Assembly: GCF_030268045.1 (NCBI RefSeq)
Contig: NZ_BSDC01000003.1
Location: forward strand, 496,001-560,000
Direction: 5' to 3'
DNA length: 64,000 nucleotides
Source: Geothrix edaphica
Lineage (GTDB): Bacteria; Acidobacteriota; Holophagae; Holophagales; Holophagaceae
The notes under the pieces were generated by a model, which was not told the DNA's origin, made no database searches, and was given only the letters and a program-made list of their open reading frames with translations. A program made the translations under genes and the position numbers. Of the stretch, positions 1 to 10,668 are shown piece after piece (positions within the stretch are counted from its first letter, which is position 1; each line of letters begins with the position of its first letter).

Positions 1-79
1 CCTCGGCCCGGGACAGGCCAGGCGCCGCCTGGGCGGCCAGCAGCGCGGGCAGGAGCAGCAGGAAACCAGGGTGCTTCAC
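1..79 (-). CDS. Exported protein, N-terminal fragment (runs off the window)
   Basis: A minus-strand frame begins with GTG at 79-77 and leaves the window at position 1. The 26 visible residues are a lysine, a Leu/Ala-rich core and an Ala-Gln-Ala-Ala stretch, which look like a Sec signal peptide. The GTG overlaps the TGA of the preceding gene (GTGA), so the two are probably translated together. The mature domain is outside the window, so no function can be given. Confidence 0.6.
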   Translation of the reverse strand, partial: MKHPGFLLLLPALLAAQAAPGLSRAE

Positions 80-1251
80 GGCCGGACCCAGAAGGCGGCG
101 GGATCATGCACGATGAGGCCCCCGGCCGCATCACGGGCGGGCCGGGCCGGGAAGCCGAGGCCGTCCAGGGTCACGTAGCGGCGCCCCGGCCGGGACTCGT
201 AGCCGAAGGCGCTCTCCACCGGGCAGGTGATCCGCACCAGGTTCTTGGCCATGTAGGCCTTGTACGTGGCCGGGTTCTCGGGGCGCCCGTTCCAGTTGGC
301 GCCCTTGGCCAGCTCCAGGGGTCCGCCGGAGATGAGGCGCTCGCGCACCTCGGCAACGGAGAGCGGGTGGCCCTGGCCGTCCGTGAACCAGGCCTCCATG
401 GTGGGGTCCATATAGAGCCACTTGCCCAGGTCGTTGGACCACACGGTGGTGATCACGTGGCAGTCCGGGTCCTTCTCGTCCAGGGGCTGGCAGGTGACCT
501 GGCGGGACTTGAAGCCCAGGGAGAGGTAGGCCTCGTTCAGGATGGTGGCCATCATGCGGCAGTTGATCCCCCGCTTCTCCGCGCGGCAGACCTCCAGCAG
601 GTGCAGGGCGTTCATGGGCTCGGGGTTCTTCGAGCTGCCGTCGTGGCGCACCTGGGCGTGGACCCAGCGCATGAGGTTCACGATCCGCTCGAACTCCGGG
701 CCGTTGCCGGCCACCTCGTCCAGGCGGCAGGTCTTCCGCAGGGCCGCCAAGTCCGGCGCGTCCTGGGGCTGGTACGCGAAGGCCGGAGCCGAGCCATCGG
801 TAGGCCCGTAGTCCTTGAAGCGCCTGAGAATGCCGACGAAGTCCCCCCGCTGGCGCACGATCCCCTCCAGCCAGAGGAAGCCGGGGTCCTTCCGCACGGG
901 ATCCAGGTCCGTATCCGCGCTGAAGGTTGTCCAGTCCTTGAGCCCTTCCCCCACGGCCACGCCCAGGTAGGCCAGGGCCTCGCCGGGACGGCCCAGGAGC
1001 GACGCCGCGCAGGCCATGTTGTAGTGCACGCCAGCCCGGGTCTCGGCGGCAAGCTGGCCGAACGTCGCGGACTGGCCCCGGGCGGTCAGGATCGCCAGGG
1101 CCTCTTCGAACTTGCGCCCCTTCCAGAGCTCCTGGATGCGGGCGTTCTCGGCCTGGAGCTCCTGCGGAGGCGGGGGCGCCTGGGCTCGCAGGCGCGGAGT
1201 GAGGTGGAGGGCGAAGGCGAGGCACAGCGAAGCCAGCTGGAGTCGGCGCAT
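76..1251 (-). CDS. Exported transglutaminase-like domain protein
   Basis: 391 residues. The start is the ATG at 1251, preceded by a GGAGG ribosome site; the open frame continues upstream but without support. Residues 1-23 form a signal peptide (basic start, Leu/Ala core, ending Arg-Ala-Gln). Residues 30-130 are helical and TPR-like. Residues 185-300 fit the transglutaminase-like papain fold: Cys231 in Asn-Cys-Arg, His265 in Cys-His-Val and Asp282 in Tyr-Met-Asp-Pro are placed as the usual Cys-His-Asp triad. Members of this fold in bacteria are mostly peptidases or amidases of the envelope. The substrate cannot be told. It is translationally linked to the next exported protein by the GTGA overlap. 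Confidence 0.7.
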   Translation of the reverse strand: MRRLQLASLCLAFALHLTPRLRAQAPPPPQELQAENARIQELWKGRKFEEALAILTARGQSATFGQLAAETRAGVHYNMACAASLLGRPGEALAYLGVAVGEGLKDWTTFSADTDLDPVRKDPGFLWLEGIVRQRGDFVGILRRFKDYGPTDGSAPAFAYQPQDAPDLAALRKTCRLDEVAGNGPEFERIVNLMRWVHAQVRHDGSSKNPEPMNALHLLEVCRAEKRGINCRMMATILNEAYLSLGFKSRQVTCQPLDEKDPDCHVITTVWSNDLGKWLYMDPTMEAWFTDGQGHPLSVAEVRERLISGGPLELAKGANWNGRPENPATYKAYMAKNLVRITCPVESAFGYESRPGRRYVTLDGLGFPARPARDAAGGLIVHDPAAFWVRP

Positions 1252-1357
1252 GGGTTCCTCCCGGTCATGGGATCGATGAGCGGAATACGGAGGGGAGCGG
1301 CCATGGATTAGGAGGGGACCTTGCATCGCATGCCGAGTGCTGGTGGCCGCGCCACGC

Positions 1358-3175
1358 TCAATGCTTCTGTTCGGCCACCCAGGCCTTGATGCGCCGGTCG
1401 AGCACATCCAGGGGCAAGGCCCCGGCGCCGAGCAGTTCGTCATGGAATTTTCGGATGTCGAATTTCGCACCCAATTGGCGCTTGGCCTCGTCACGCAGCT
1501 CGAGGATCTTGAGCTGGCCCACCTTGTAGCCCAAGGCCTGGCCCGCCCATGAGATGTACCGATCCGTCTCGCTTTGGACGACGACTTCCTCGATGCCCGA
1601 ATGGGCGTGGAAGAACGACACGGCTTGCTCGCGTGTCCACTTCTTGTGATGGAGGCCGGTGTCCACCACCAGGCGGATGGCCCGGAGCATCTCATCCTGC
1701 AGGTGGCCGTAATAGCTGTAGGGATCCTGGTAGAAACCCGCCTCCTCTCCCAGCAGCTCGGCATACAGGGCCCAGCCCTCGAGGTAGGCCGTGTAGTCGC
1801 CCTGCTGGCGGAAGGGGGGGAGCTCGGAGAGTTCCTGGGCGATGGCGAACTGCATGTGGTGTCCCGGAACGCCCTCGTGAAGCGCCGAGGTCTCGATGCT
1901 GATGGTGCGGCGGCTGGCGAAATCACCCGTGTTGACCATGATGTGGCCGGGGCGGGAACCATCGGGCGTGCCCTGGTCGTAGGCCGCCGCTGGCGCTTCC
2001 TTCTCCCGGAACCTCGGCACAGGCATCACCACCACGCCGGCCTTTGGCAGCCGTCCGAAGAGCTGGGGCAGCTTCGCATTCATCTGGGTCGTGTATCTGG
2101 CGTAGAGGTCCACGATCTCCTGGCGGGACTTCGGATGGACCGCGGGGTTGGTCTGAAGGGAGGCATTGAAGCTCTTGAGATCCTGGAACCCGAGCTTCCT
2201 GGCCGTATCGAGCAGCCGGCCTTCGATGCGGCGCACCTCCTTCAACCCGATCTGATGGATCTGATCGGGACTCAGGTCCGTCGTGGTGGATGCCTTCACC
2301 TGGTAGGCATAGCGTTCCCCGCCCTGCGGCAGAGACCAGAGCCCCGCGTGAGCGCGCCCTTTGGCAGCGTATTCGTTGCGGATGAACGCCGCGAAGGTCC
2401 GGTAGGCGGGCACGACTTCCTCAGCGATCGCGTGCAGGATGCCTTCCTGGAGCCGGACCTTGTCGGCCTCGGAGAAGGTGGCGGGAAATTTGGCCAGCGG
2501 CTGGGCGAAGGGAGAATCCTCCCGTCGGACGGCGATGAGGTTCTCGCACTGCTGGACCACCTTGGGCAGGAGGAAGGCCGGAGGCATGAGGCCATCCCGC
2601 ATGCCGTTCCGCATCTGGGCCACCGTCTGATCGAAGGCGCGGGGGAGCTGGTGGAGGCGGGCCAGGTAATCTTCGTAGTCCTTCACCGTCTCGAAGGACA
2701 GCTGCGACACGAGCTGGGGCGCATCCAGGTGGATGCCCGCGTTCTGGAATACGGGCATCTCCCAATCCTTGAAGCGCGCGCCTTCCAACTCGAGGCGCAG
2801 CCGGCGCACCATCAGCTCCTGGTTCAGCCGTTCCTGGGCAGGGAAGCCTTCGGTATCGATGGCCTCGAAGCGCCTGAGAAAAGCCGCGGCCTGCTCGAGG
2901 TTCCGGTCGACGGCAGCTTGCGAGAAGTCCGAGAGCTTATCGTTGTACCGCTTGTCGCCGATGATCGACGCGAATTCCGGATGAGAGCGGAGATGGTGTT
3001 CCCACTGCTCGTGGAGCAGGGCAGCAAGGGCTCTTCTGCGGACATCCACATCCGCGCGGGAGATGACCCGGGTTGCGGGTGGCCGCCTCTCCTGAGGTGG
3101 ACGCCCCGCCTCCTGGGCCTGGAGGCCCACGGCGGAAAGGACGATGGTGGCTAGGAAATACGGCTTCGGACGCAT
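1358..3175 (-). CDS. DUF885 family exported zinc-peptidase-like protein
   Basis: 605 residues, started at the ATG at 3175 after an AAGGAG site; the frame runs further upstream into the promoter. Residues 1-20 are a signal peptide. The C-terminal half carries His-Glu-Gly-Val-Pro-Gly-His-His at 433-440, the HExxH-like metal motif of the DUF885 family, in a frame of family-typical length. DUF885 proteins are thought to be zinc carboxypeptidase-like enzymes, in the periplasm when a signal is present; substrate unknown. It lies 160 bp downstream of an arsR-type gene on the same strand, and the gap holds a copy of the palindrome found at the arsR promoter, so control by that regulator is inferred. 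Confidence 0.85.
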   Translation of the reverse strand: MRPKPYFLATIVLSAVGLQAQEAGRPPQERRPPATRVISRADVDVRRRALAALLHEQWEHHLRSHPEFASIIGDKRYNDKLSDFSQAAVDRNLEQAAAFLRRFEAIDTEGFPAQERLNQELMVRRLRLELEGARFKDWEMPVFQNAGIHLDAPQLVSQLSFETVKDYEDYLARLHQLPRAFDQTVAQMRNGMRDGLMPPAFLLPKVVQQCENLIAVRREDSPFAQPLAKFPATFSEADKVRLQEGILHAIAEEVVPAYRTFAAFIRNEYAAKGRAHAGLWSLPQGGERYAYQVKASTTTDLSPDQIHQIGLKEVRRIEGRLLDTARKLGFQDLKSFNASLQTNPAVHPKSRQEIVDLYARYTTQMNAKLPQLFGRLPKAGVVVMPVPRFREKEAPAAAYDQGTPDGSRPGHIMVNTGDFASRRTISIETSALHEGVPGHHMQFAIAQELSELPPFRQQGDYTAYLEGWALYAELLGEEAGFYQDPYSYYGHLQDEMLRAIRLVVDTGLHHKKWTREQAVSFFHAHSGIEEVVVQSETDRYISWAGQALGYKVGQLKILELRDEAKRQLGAKFDIRKFHDELLGAGALPLDVLDRRIKAWVAEQKH

Positions 3176-3292
3176 CGCGGCTCCTTGATGAGGGTGGGTT
3201 CTGGATCGGGCTGGGCTGTTCCACCAGCGGAGGCAGCCACCGCCCGCGGCAACGGAGGAGGGGCCCTGGATCCGGTCCATGCCGGTTTTTTT

Positions 3293-3308
3293 ATCGTAGA
3301 ATTACGAT
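3293..3308. promoter_or_regulatory. Second ArsR-type operator, upstream of the DUF885 gene
   Basis: ATCGTA-GAAT-TACGAT, a perfect 6-bp inverted repeat with a 4-bp spacer, matches the core of the palindrome at 3660-3679. On the minus strand it overlaps a candidate -10 (TACGAT) placed 16 bp after a candidate -35 (TTGGCT, 3315-3320). This gives the DUF885 gene its own promoter with a leader of about 110 nt, likely repressed by the ArsR-type protein. Confidence 0.65.
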
Positions 3309-3334
3309 TTAGTAAGCCAAAAAAATTGAACGTT

Positions 3335-3661
3335 CTAGAACACTCGTCCCACCAGGGTCCGGAACCATGCTGTGTTCTCCGGAGAGAGCTCGTAGCACAC
3401 CGATGGGCCATCCACTTCACCCTTGATCCAGCCGGCCTCCCGAAGAACCTTCAAGTGCTGGGAGACCGTGGCCTGGGCGATGGGCAGGTGATCCACGATC
3501 TCTCCGGTGATGCAGCCCGGATGGGTGACCAGGAACTTCAGGATCTGGAAGCGCAGCGGGTTTCCGGCAGCTTTCATCATCTGGATGAAACGGACCTCGT
3601 CCTTTTCCCCGATCGCGAGGTTGCAGCAGCGAGGAGGGACGAACCCCCGGGTTCGGTTCAT
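3335..3661 (-). CDS. ArsR/SmtB-family winged-helix regulator
   Basis: 108 residues from the ATG at 3661. The order helix - Gly-Asn-Pro-Leu-Arg-Phe-Gln-Ile-Leu - Ile-Thr-Gly-Glu-Ile-Val - Gln-Ala-Thr-Val-Ser-Gln-His-Leu-Lys-Val-Leu-Arg-Glu-Ala-Gly is the classic ArsR winged helix with its DNA-recognition helix. Two adjacent cysteines near residues 13-14 could take part in metal or redox sensing, but the canonical ELCVCDL metal box is absent, so the signal is unknown. The promoter and an operator overlap just upstream, so it should repress itself. No ribosome site precedes the ATG; the transcript is predicted to start at the ATG. Confidence 0.85.
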   Translation of the reverse strand: MNRTRGFVPPRCCNLAIGEKDEVRFIQMMKAAGNPLRFQILKFLVTHPGCITGEIVDHLPIAQATVSQHLKVLREAGWIKGEVDGPSVCYELSPENTAWFRTLVGRVF

Positions 3662-3695
3662 ATCGTAATAATACGATATAAAAAGCACGTGTCAA
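3660..3695 (-). promoter_or_regulatory. arsR promoter with overlapping palindromic operator
   Basis: On the minus strand TTGACA (3695-3690) and TATTAT (3673-3668) are separated by 16 bp, a strong sigma-70 promoter. An 8-bp perfect inverted repeat (3660-3667 and 3672-3679, 4-bp spacer) covers the -10 element. The expected transcription start, about 7 nt after the -10, falls on the ATG of the regulator, so the mRNA is probably leaderless. Confidence 0.7.
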
Positions 3696-3806
3696 GATGG
3701 GCGCCCGGCCAGCAGGACGGTTCGCCCCGCTTCGGAAGACACCCTTCAGGGGGTTGACGATCCGCCCGGCTGCGCCTTTCATCGGGGGACCAGCCAGGAG
3801 GCCCCC

Positions 3807-4130
3807 ATGATCGCCCGCCTGTGGCACGGCCGCATCCCCTCCGCCCGGAAGGAGGCCTACCGGGACTTCCTCCGCGCCCGGGCCATCCCCGACTACCAGT
3901 CCACCCCCGGGAACCGCGCCGTCTTCATCCTGGAGCGCGAGGAGGAGGGGGTCGCGCACTTCCAGACCCTCACCTTCTGGGAGGATCTCGACGCCATCCG
4001 CCGCTTCGCGGGCGATCCCGTGGAGACGGCGAAGTACTACCCCGAGGACCGGGACTTCCTGCTGGAGTTCGAGCCCACGGTGACCCACTGGGAGGTGGCC
4101 GGCCAGTCCGGGCCGGGCCTGGTTCCCTAG
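3807..4130 (+). CDS. Antibiotic biosynthesis monooxygenase (ABM)-like small protein
   Basis: 107 residues. The pattern of a short beta strand (Ile-Ala-Arg-Leu-Trp-His-Gly), a helix, a second strand with Gly-Asn-Arg-Ala-Val-Phe-Ile-Leu, a strand His-Phe-Gln-Thr-Leu-Thr-Phe-Trp and a helix with Asp-Ala-Ile-Arg-Arg-Phe-Ala-Gly is that of the dimeric alpha/beta ferredoxin-like ABM fold. Such proteins include quinol monooxygenases and many uncharacterised members. A GGAGG lies just before the ATG. The stop codon overlaps tail-to-tail the stop of the next gene. Substrate unknown. Confidence 0.7.
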   Translation: MIARLWHGRIPSARKEAYRDFLRARAIPDYQSTPGNRAVFILEREEEGVAHFQTLTFWEDLDAIRRFAGDPVETAKYYPEDRDFLLEFEPTVTHWEVAGQSGPGLVP

Positions 4131-5083
4131 GGCCGCCCGATCGGCTCCCCCTTCGCCCGCAGCCACGACGGCACGGGGGTGGCGCCGGTCTCGTGGCGGT
4201 AGAAGGCGGCGGTGATCTCGGCGCCGAGCAGCAGGATGGCGCAGCTGTAGTAGAGGAAGGTCAGGCCGGCGACGATGCCCAGCAGCGAGCCGTACATGAT
4301 GCCCCAGGTCATGGTGTGCTTGAGGTAGACGCCGAAGCCCCACTTGGCCAGCCACCACATGGCCGTGGAGATGCCCGCGCCCAGGAAGGCGTGGCGGAAC
4401 TTCACGTGCAGGCGGGGGAGGTGCTGGAGCACCACCGTCACCACGACCAGCCCGATCAGGGGGGCCAGGTAGGGCAGGAAGTCCGTCTGCTTCAGGGGCA
4501 TGAACCGCCGCAGGGCGCCGCCGAGGAGCACGGCCAGGAAGACGACCGTCGACAGCAGCCCGCCCACCAGGAAGGTCACCTGGCGCAGCAGGTGGTTCTT
4601 GCGGGTCTGCCGGTGCTTCTTGATCCGCAGGCCGAAGACATGGGCCAGGCTGGTGTCCAGCTGGCTGATGCCCCAGTAGCTGCCGAAGAGCAGCACGCCC
4701 CAGGAGAGGCCCATGCCGCCGATCTTCTGGCTGTTGGCCAGGGCGTCGATGACGAACTCCCGGGGCAGGTAGGGCACGATCTCCTGCAGCGTCCTCAGCG
4801 TGCCGGGACCGTAGGCGCGGCTGCCCAGGATGGCGCCGAGCAGCTTGAAGAGCAGCGTGGACAGCGGCACCAGGCTGACGATCAACCAGAAGCTGAGCCC
4901 TGCTGCATAGCTCAGGCAGTCGTCCTTGTGGTACTTACCCAGCACCTCCACGGTGAAGGCTCCCGCCCGGCCCAGAGGCGGCACCGCCCGGGCGACCTCG
5001 TGCCAGAGCACCCCCAGGCCGCGGCAGATCCGCTCCAGGGTGGCGACCAGGTTGGCCCAGTGACCCAGGACCTTCTCGACCAC
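4127..5083 (-). CDS. YihY/BrkB family inner-membrane protein
   Basis: 318 residues, family-typical length. After a soluble amphipathic start come about six membrane spans, with Gly-Leu-Ser-Phe-Trp-Leu-Ile-Val-Ser-Leu-Val-Pro in the first and the late Gly-Leu-Thr-Phe-Leu-Tyr-Tyr-Ser-Cys-Ala-Ile span plus Leu-Leu-Gly-Ala-Glu that marks this family. The family was once called RNase BN by mistake; its real role is unknown. It is 8 bp from a small membrane protein upstream and may share a transcript with it. Confidence 0.9.
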   Translation of the reverse strand: MVEKVLGHWANLVATLERICRGLGVLWHEVARAVPPLGRAGAFTVEVLGKYHKDDCLSYAAGLSFWLIVSLVPLSTLLFKLLGAILGSRAYGPGTLRTLQEIVPYLPREFVIDALANSQKIGGMGLSWGVLLFGSYWGISQLDTSLAHVFGLRIKKHRQTRKNHLLRQVTFLVGGLLSTVVFLAVLLGGALRRFMPLKQTDFLPYLAPLIGLVVVTVVLQHLPRLHVKFRHAFLGAGISTAMWWLAKWGFGVYLKHTMTWGIMYGSLLGIVAGLTFLYYSCAILLLGAEITAAFYRHETGATPVPSWLRAKGEPIGRP

Positions 5084-5091
5084 GGCGGCTC

Positions 5092-5292
5092 CTAGAAGCG
5101 GACGGGATGCCGGGGCAGCAGGTACATCAGCCAGGCCAGCACCAGGCCGATGCCGATGAGCCCCGCCGCATGCTTGAGGATCGAGGCCCGCGTCCGCTCC
5201 GGCCGCGTCGTCGGATGCAGGAGCCCCAGCACTAGTGAGATGCCGAGCCCCATGACGACGAAGTGGATGACATGGCTGGAGAGAAAGCGCAT
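5092..5292 (-). CDS. Small membrane protein, 66 residues
   Basis: Two hydrophobic segments (about residues 8-25 and 41-59) joined by a basic loop rich in Arg/Thr predict a two-span inner-membrane protein. It lies 8 bp before the YihY/BrkB gene on the same strand. No family is recognised. Confidence 0.55.
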   Translation of the reverse strand: MRFLSSHVIHFVVMGLGISLVLGLLHPTTRPERTRASILKHAAGLIGIGLVLAWLMYLLPRHPVRF

Positions 5293-5300
5293 GGCATCAG

Positions 5301-5384
5301 GCTATCAGCTATCAGCTGTCAGCTGTCAGCCTCCCAGCGGTCGCCTCGCCCCAAACTGATAGCTGAAAGCCGACAGCTGACAGC
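5301..5384. repeat. Inverted pair of four-unit heptad arrays (GCTRTCA type)
   Basis: At 5301-5330 four tandem 7-mers (GCTATCA twice, then GCTGTCA twice) end in GC. At 5357-5384 the same array is present in inverted form with small changes (TGATAGC, TGAAAGC, CGACAGC, TGACAGC). The two arms can form a long stem-loop just downstream of lon and upstream of the small membrane protein gene. A third array is at 13,868. Likely a dispersed intergenic repeat, perhaps acting as a transcript end. Confidence 0.8.
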
Positions 5385-5386
5385 CC

Positions 5387-7819
<2,433 letters not shown>

Positions 7820-7833
7820 AGGTATTCCCTTCT

Positions 7834-9078
7834 TCAGCCGGCGGCGGAGATGGGCTGGGAGGGCAGGCCCAGCACTTCTTCCACCTTCTGGCGAGTGATG
7901 CGCAGGGACTCGCGCGAGGTGCGCTTGTCCGAGGGCAGCTCGTACATGGGTTCCAGCAGGATCTGCTCCACCAGGCTGCGGAGGCCGCGGGCGCCCAGCT
8001 TGCGGGTGAGGGCCTGCTCGGCGATGGCGTCGATGGCCCCGTCCTCGAAGCTCAGGTCCACGTCATCCATGTCGAAGAGCTTCACGAACTGCTTGGTGAT
8101 GGCGTTCTTGGGCTGGGTGAGGATGGCCACCAGGGCCTCGCGGTCCAGGGGCGACAGGCCCGCCACCACGGGCAGGCGGCCCACCAGCTCGGGGATGAGG
8201 CCGAACTTGATGATGTCCTCGGGCTCCACCAGGCGCAGCAGGTTCTCCTTGTCCTCTTTCGACGAGGGCGTGGAGCCGAAGCCCACGGCCTTGGCGCGGA
8301 TGCGCTGCTTGATGATGTCCTCGATGCCCACAAAGGCGCCGCCGCAGATGAACAGGATGTTGCTCGTGTCCAGCTGGATGAACTCCTGGTGCGGGTGCTT
8401 GCGGCCCCCCTGGGGCGGCACGTTGGCAACGGTGCCCTCCACCAGCTTGAGCAGGGCCTGCTGCACGCCCTCGCCGCTCACGTCGCGGGTGATGCTGGGG
8501 TTCTCGCTCTTGCGGCCCACCTTGTCGATCTCGTCGATGAAGACGATGCCGCGCTGGGCCCGCTCCACGTCGTAGTTGGCGGCCTGGAGCAGCTTGGTGA
8601 GGATGTTCTCCACGTCCTCGCCCACGTAGCCGGCCTCGGTCAGCGTGGTGGCGTCGGCCATGGCCAGGGGCACGTCCAGGAAGCGCGCCAGGGTCTGGGC
8701 CAGCAGGGTCTTGCCCGTGCCCGTGGGGCCCAGCAGCAGGATGTTGCTCTTGGAGAGCTCCACCTCGGGGCCGCCCAGGGCCTTCCGGGGGGTGACGATG
8801 CGCTTGTAGTGGTTGTAGACCGCCACGCTCAGGCGCTTCTTGGCGGATTCCTGGCCGATGACGTAGTCGTCCAGGAAGCCCTTGATCTCCTTGGGGCGGC
8901 TGAGCCGGGCGTCGGGCTTGCCCAGGGGCTTGCCCTGGCGGCTCATGCGCAGCTGGAGCTGGCCCGCCTCCAGGCATTCGTTGCAGATGAAGGCCTCGGG
9001 TCCGGCGAGGAGCTGCTCGACCTCGTGGGGCTCCTTGCCGCAGAAAGAGCATTTCTGCTCGCGCTTGTACTTATTCAC
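7834..9078 (-). CDS. clpX: ATP-dependent Clp protease ATP-binding subunit ClpX
   Basis: 414 residues. The N-terminal zinc domain has Cys10, Cys13, Cys32 and Cys35; the AAA+ domain has Gly-Pro-Thr-Gly-Thr-Gly-Lys-Thr near 116-123, Walker B Ile-Val-Phe-Ile-Asp-Glu-Ile-Asp-Lys, and the Gly-Phe-Gly loop region that contacts ClpP is present as Gly-Phe-Gly. It unfolds tagged substrates and feeds them to ClpP. No clpP is next to it; its neighbours are greA upstream (21 bp) and lon downstream (14 bp), unlike the common tig-clpP-clpX-lon order. Confidence 0.98.
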   Translation of the reverse strand: MNKYKREQKCSFCGKEPHEVEQLLAGPEAFICNECLEAGQLQLRMSRQGKPLGKPDARLSRPKEIKGFLDDYVIGQESAKKRLSVAVYNHYKRIVTPRKALGGPEVELSKSNILLLGPTGTGKTLLAQTLARFLDVPLAMADATTLTEAGYVGEDVENILTKLLQAANYDVERAQRGIVFIDEIDKVGRKSENPSITRDVSGEGVQQALLKLVEGTVANVPPQGGRKHPHQEFIQLDTSNILFICGGAFVGIEDIIKQRIRAKAVGFGSTPSSKEDKENLLRLVEPEDIIKFGLIPELVGRLPVVAGLSPLDREALVAILTQPKNAITKQFVKLFDMDDVDLSFEDGAIDAIAEQALTRKLGARGLRSLVEQILLEPMYELPSDKRTSRESLRITRQKVEEVLGLPSQPISAAG

Positions 9079-9099
9079 AGTTCCCCCCCTGGGGCTCGC

Positions 9100-9570
9100 T
9101 TAGGCTACATCGTGAATGGTCTTCAGTTCCAGGATCTCGAAGCGCCGGGCACCCGCGGGGATCTGGACCCGCACTTCACTGCCCTCTTCCTGGCCCACCA
9201 GCGCCATGCCGATGGGGGAGCTGATGCTGAGATGCTGCGGGTGGCCATCGAGTTCCTCGGGGAGCACCAGCTTGAAGGTGAACTCCTCCTCGGAATCCAG
9301 GTCCAGGATCGTGACTTTGGAGCCGTAGGCGGCCCGGGACTTGGGCAGCCGGCTGATGTCCAGGCTGGCCACTTCGGAGATGCGCTTCTCGAGGGTGACC
9401 AGCTTGTTCTGGAACATGTCGCGCTTGGCGAGGGCCTGCTCGTATTCGGCATTTTCCGAGAGGTCGCCCTGGCCGGCCGCGCGGGCGATCTCCTGGGGGA
9501 TGTCCACCAGGAGGGCCTGCTTGATGTCCTTGAGTTCCTGTTCGAGCTTCACAAGCACGTGCTTGGGCAT
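9100..9570 (-). CDS. greA: Transcription elongation factor GreA
   Basis: 156 residues from the ATG at 9570. The N-terminal antiparallel coiled coil contains Leu-Ser-Glu-Asn-Ala-Glu-Tyr and the acidic tip needed for RNA cleavage by backtracked RNA polymerase, and the C-terminal FKBP-like domain includes Ile-Ser-Ile/Ser-Ser-Pro-Ile-Gly-Met-Ala-Leu. An intrinsic terminator lies just upstream, so greA must have its own promoter or be read through. It is probably co-transcribed with clpX and lon. Confidence 0.95.
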   Translation of the reverse strand: MPKHVLVKLEQELKDIKQALLVDIPQEIARAAGQGDLSENAEYEQALAKRDMFQNKLVTLEKRISEVASLDISRLPKSRAAYGSKVTILDLDSEEEFTFKLVLPEELDGHPQHLSISSPIGMALVGQEEGSEVRVQIPAGARRFEILELKTIHDVA

Positions 9571-9594
9571 GGGGATGTCCTGGAAAGGGAGGTC

Positions 9595-9619
9595 AAAAAA
9601 AGGCGGGCCGAAGGGCCCG
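9595..9619 (-). terminator. Intrinsic terminator after the lipid A acyltransferase gene
   Basis: Read on the minus strand: a 6-bp GC stem (CGGGCC / GGCCCG) with loop CTTC followed within two bases by a run of seven T. It lies directly after the acyltransferase stop and before greA. Confidence 0.8.
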
Positions 9620-9620
9620 G

Positions 9621-10601
9621 TCAAACAAGGGGTGGTTGAATCGATTCTACCCACTCCCGGGGCGGAAGCGGAGCCGGGAGGGGATGGCCTTCCCCGGGCC
9701 GGGTCTTGAAGCGGCGGTGCATCCAGAACCACCAGCGGGGGTCCTTGCGGATCTGGGCCTCGATGCGGGCGGTCATGAGCTGAGTGGCCACCCAGGCGTC
9801 CCGGGCCGCGTCCCCGGTGACCGGCACCTGGAAGGGGGGCTCGAAGCGCACGGTGGTGGTGCCGTCCGGGTTGGGCCAGCTGAAGACCGGCAGCACCGGT
9901 AGGTCATAGCGGGCGGCCAGGCTGCCCGCGGTGGAGAAGGTGGAGGCCCACTGGCCCAGGAACCGGACGAACACGCCGCTGGTGAGCGCGTCCTGGTCCA
10001 GCAGGAAGCCTACGCCCCGCCCCGCCTTGAGGGCCTTCAGCGTGTCGCGCATGGCGCCGTCCTTGAGGATCACCCGGTTGCCGAACCGGGTGCGGAAGGC
10101 CAGGGAGATGGGCTCCAGCAGGGGGTTGTCCAGCTCCCGCCCGATGGCGTCAATGGTACGGCCGTGCCGGCTCTGGGCCAGGGCGACCGCTTCCCAGTTG
10201 CCGTAGTGGCCCGTCAGCTGGATGAAGCCCCTGCCGGCGGCCTGAACGGCATCGAAATGTTCCAGTCCCTCGACTTTGATCCAGCGATCGAGCTCCTCGG
10301 GCGTGGCGCGGCGCAGGCGCAGCAGGCTGACGAAGAGCGACCCGAAGTGCCGGAAGCAGGCCCGGGACAGGGCCCGGGTCCCGGTCTCGGACAGGCCCAG
10401 ATCCGCGGAGCGCATGTTTTCGCGGACGATGCGGCGGTGCCGGGGGTCCGTCAGGTAGAACAGGGTGCCGGCCCCCTCGCCCAGGGCCTGGACCGTGGCC
10501 CAGGGCAGGCGGCCGATGACTCCGTCCAGCAGGCGGAACAGGCCGTATTCCAGGCGATGTCTGAGCGTGGGCCGGAGGTCCGATGGGGGGGTGGGGGTCA
10601 A
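9621..10601 (-). CDS. Lipid A biosynthesis acyltransferase (LpxL/HtrB family)
   Basis: 326 residues. The HX4E motif of lysophospholipid acyltransferases is seen as His-Tyr-Gly-Asn-Trp-Glu (about 133-138), followed by Leu-Leu-Asp-Gln-Asp-Ala and the late Trp-Trp-Phe-Trp-Met-His-Arg-Arg-Phe-Lys-Thr motif of the LpxL/LpxM family. It adds a secondary acyl chain to lipid A at the inner membrane. The start appears to be TTG at 10,601 with AGGG upstream; no ATG is available before the conserved region. A terminator separates it from the heptosyltransferase gene, whose pathway it shares. Confidence 0.9.
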   Translation of the reverse strand: MTPTPPSDLRPTLRHRLEYGLFRLLDGVIGRLPWATVQALGEGAGTLFYLTDPRHRRIVRENMRSADLGLSETGTRALSRACFRHFGSLFVSLLRLRRATPEELDRWIKVEGLEHFDAVQAAGRGFIQLTGHYGNWEAVALAQSRHGRTIDAIGRELDNPLLEPISLAFRTRFGNRVILKDGAMRDTLKALKAGRGVGFLLDQDALTSGVFVRFLGQWASTFSTAGSLAARYDLPVLPVFSWPNPDGTTTVRFEPPFQVPVTGDAARDAWVATQLMTARIEAQIRKDPRWWFWMHRRFKTRPGEGHPLPAPLPPREWVESIQPPLV

Positions 10602-10610
10602 GTCAGCCCT

Positions 10611-10641
10611 AAAAAAAGGGGCGCCTCGGGGGACGAGGCGC
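10611..10641 (-). terminator. Intrinsic terminator after the glycosyltransferase family 9 gene
   Basis: On the minus strand an 8-bp stem GCGCCTCG / CGAGGCGC with a 5-nt loop is followed by CCC and seven T. It ends the heptosyltransferase transcript only 10 bp before the next start codon. Confidence 0.85.
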
Positions 10642-10668
10642 GGAGAGATAGTCTAGCAGGAACCTCGC

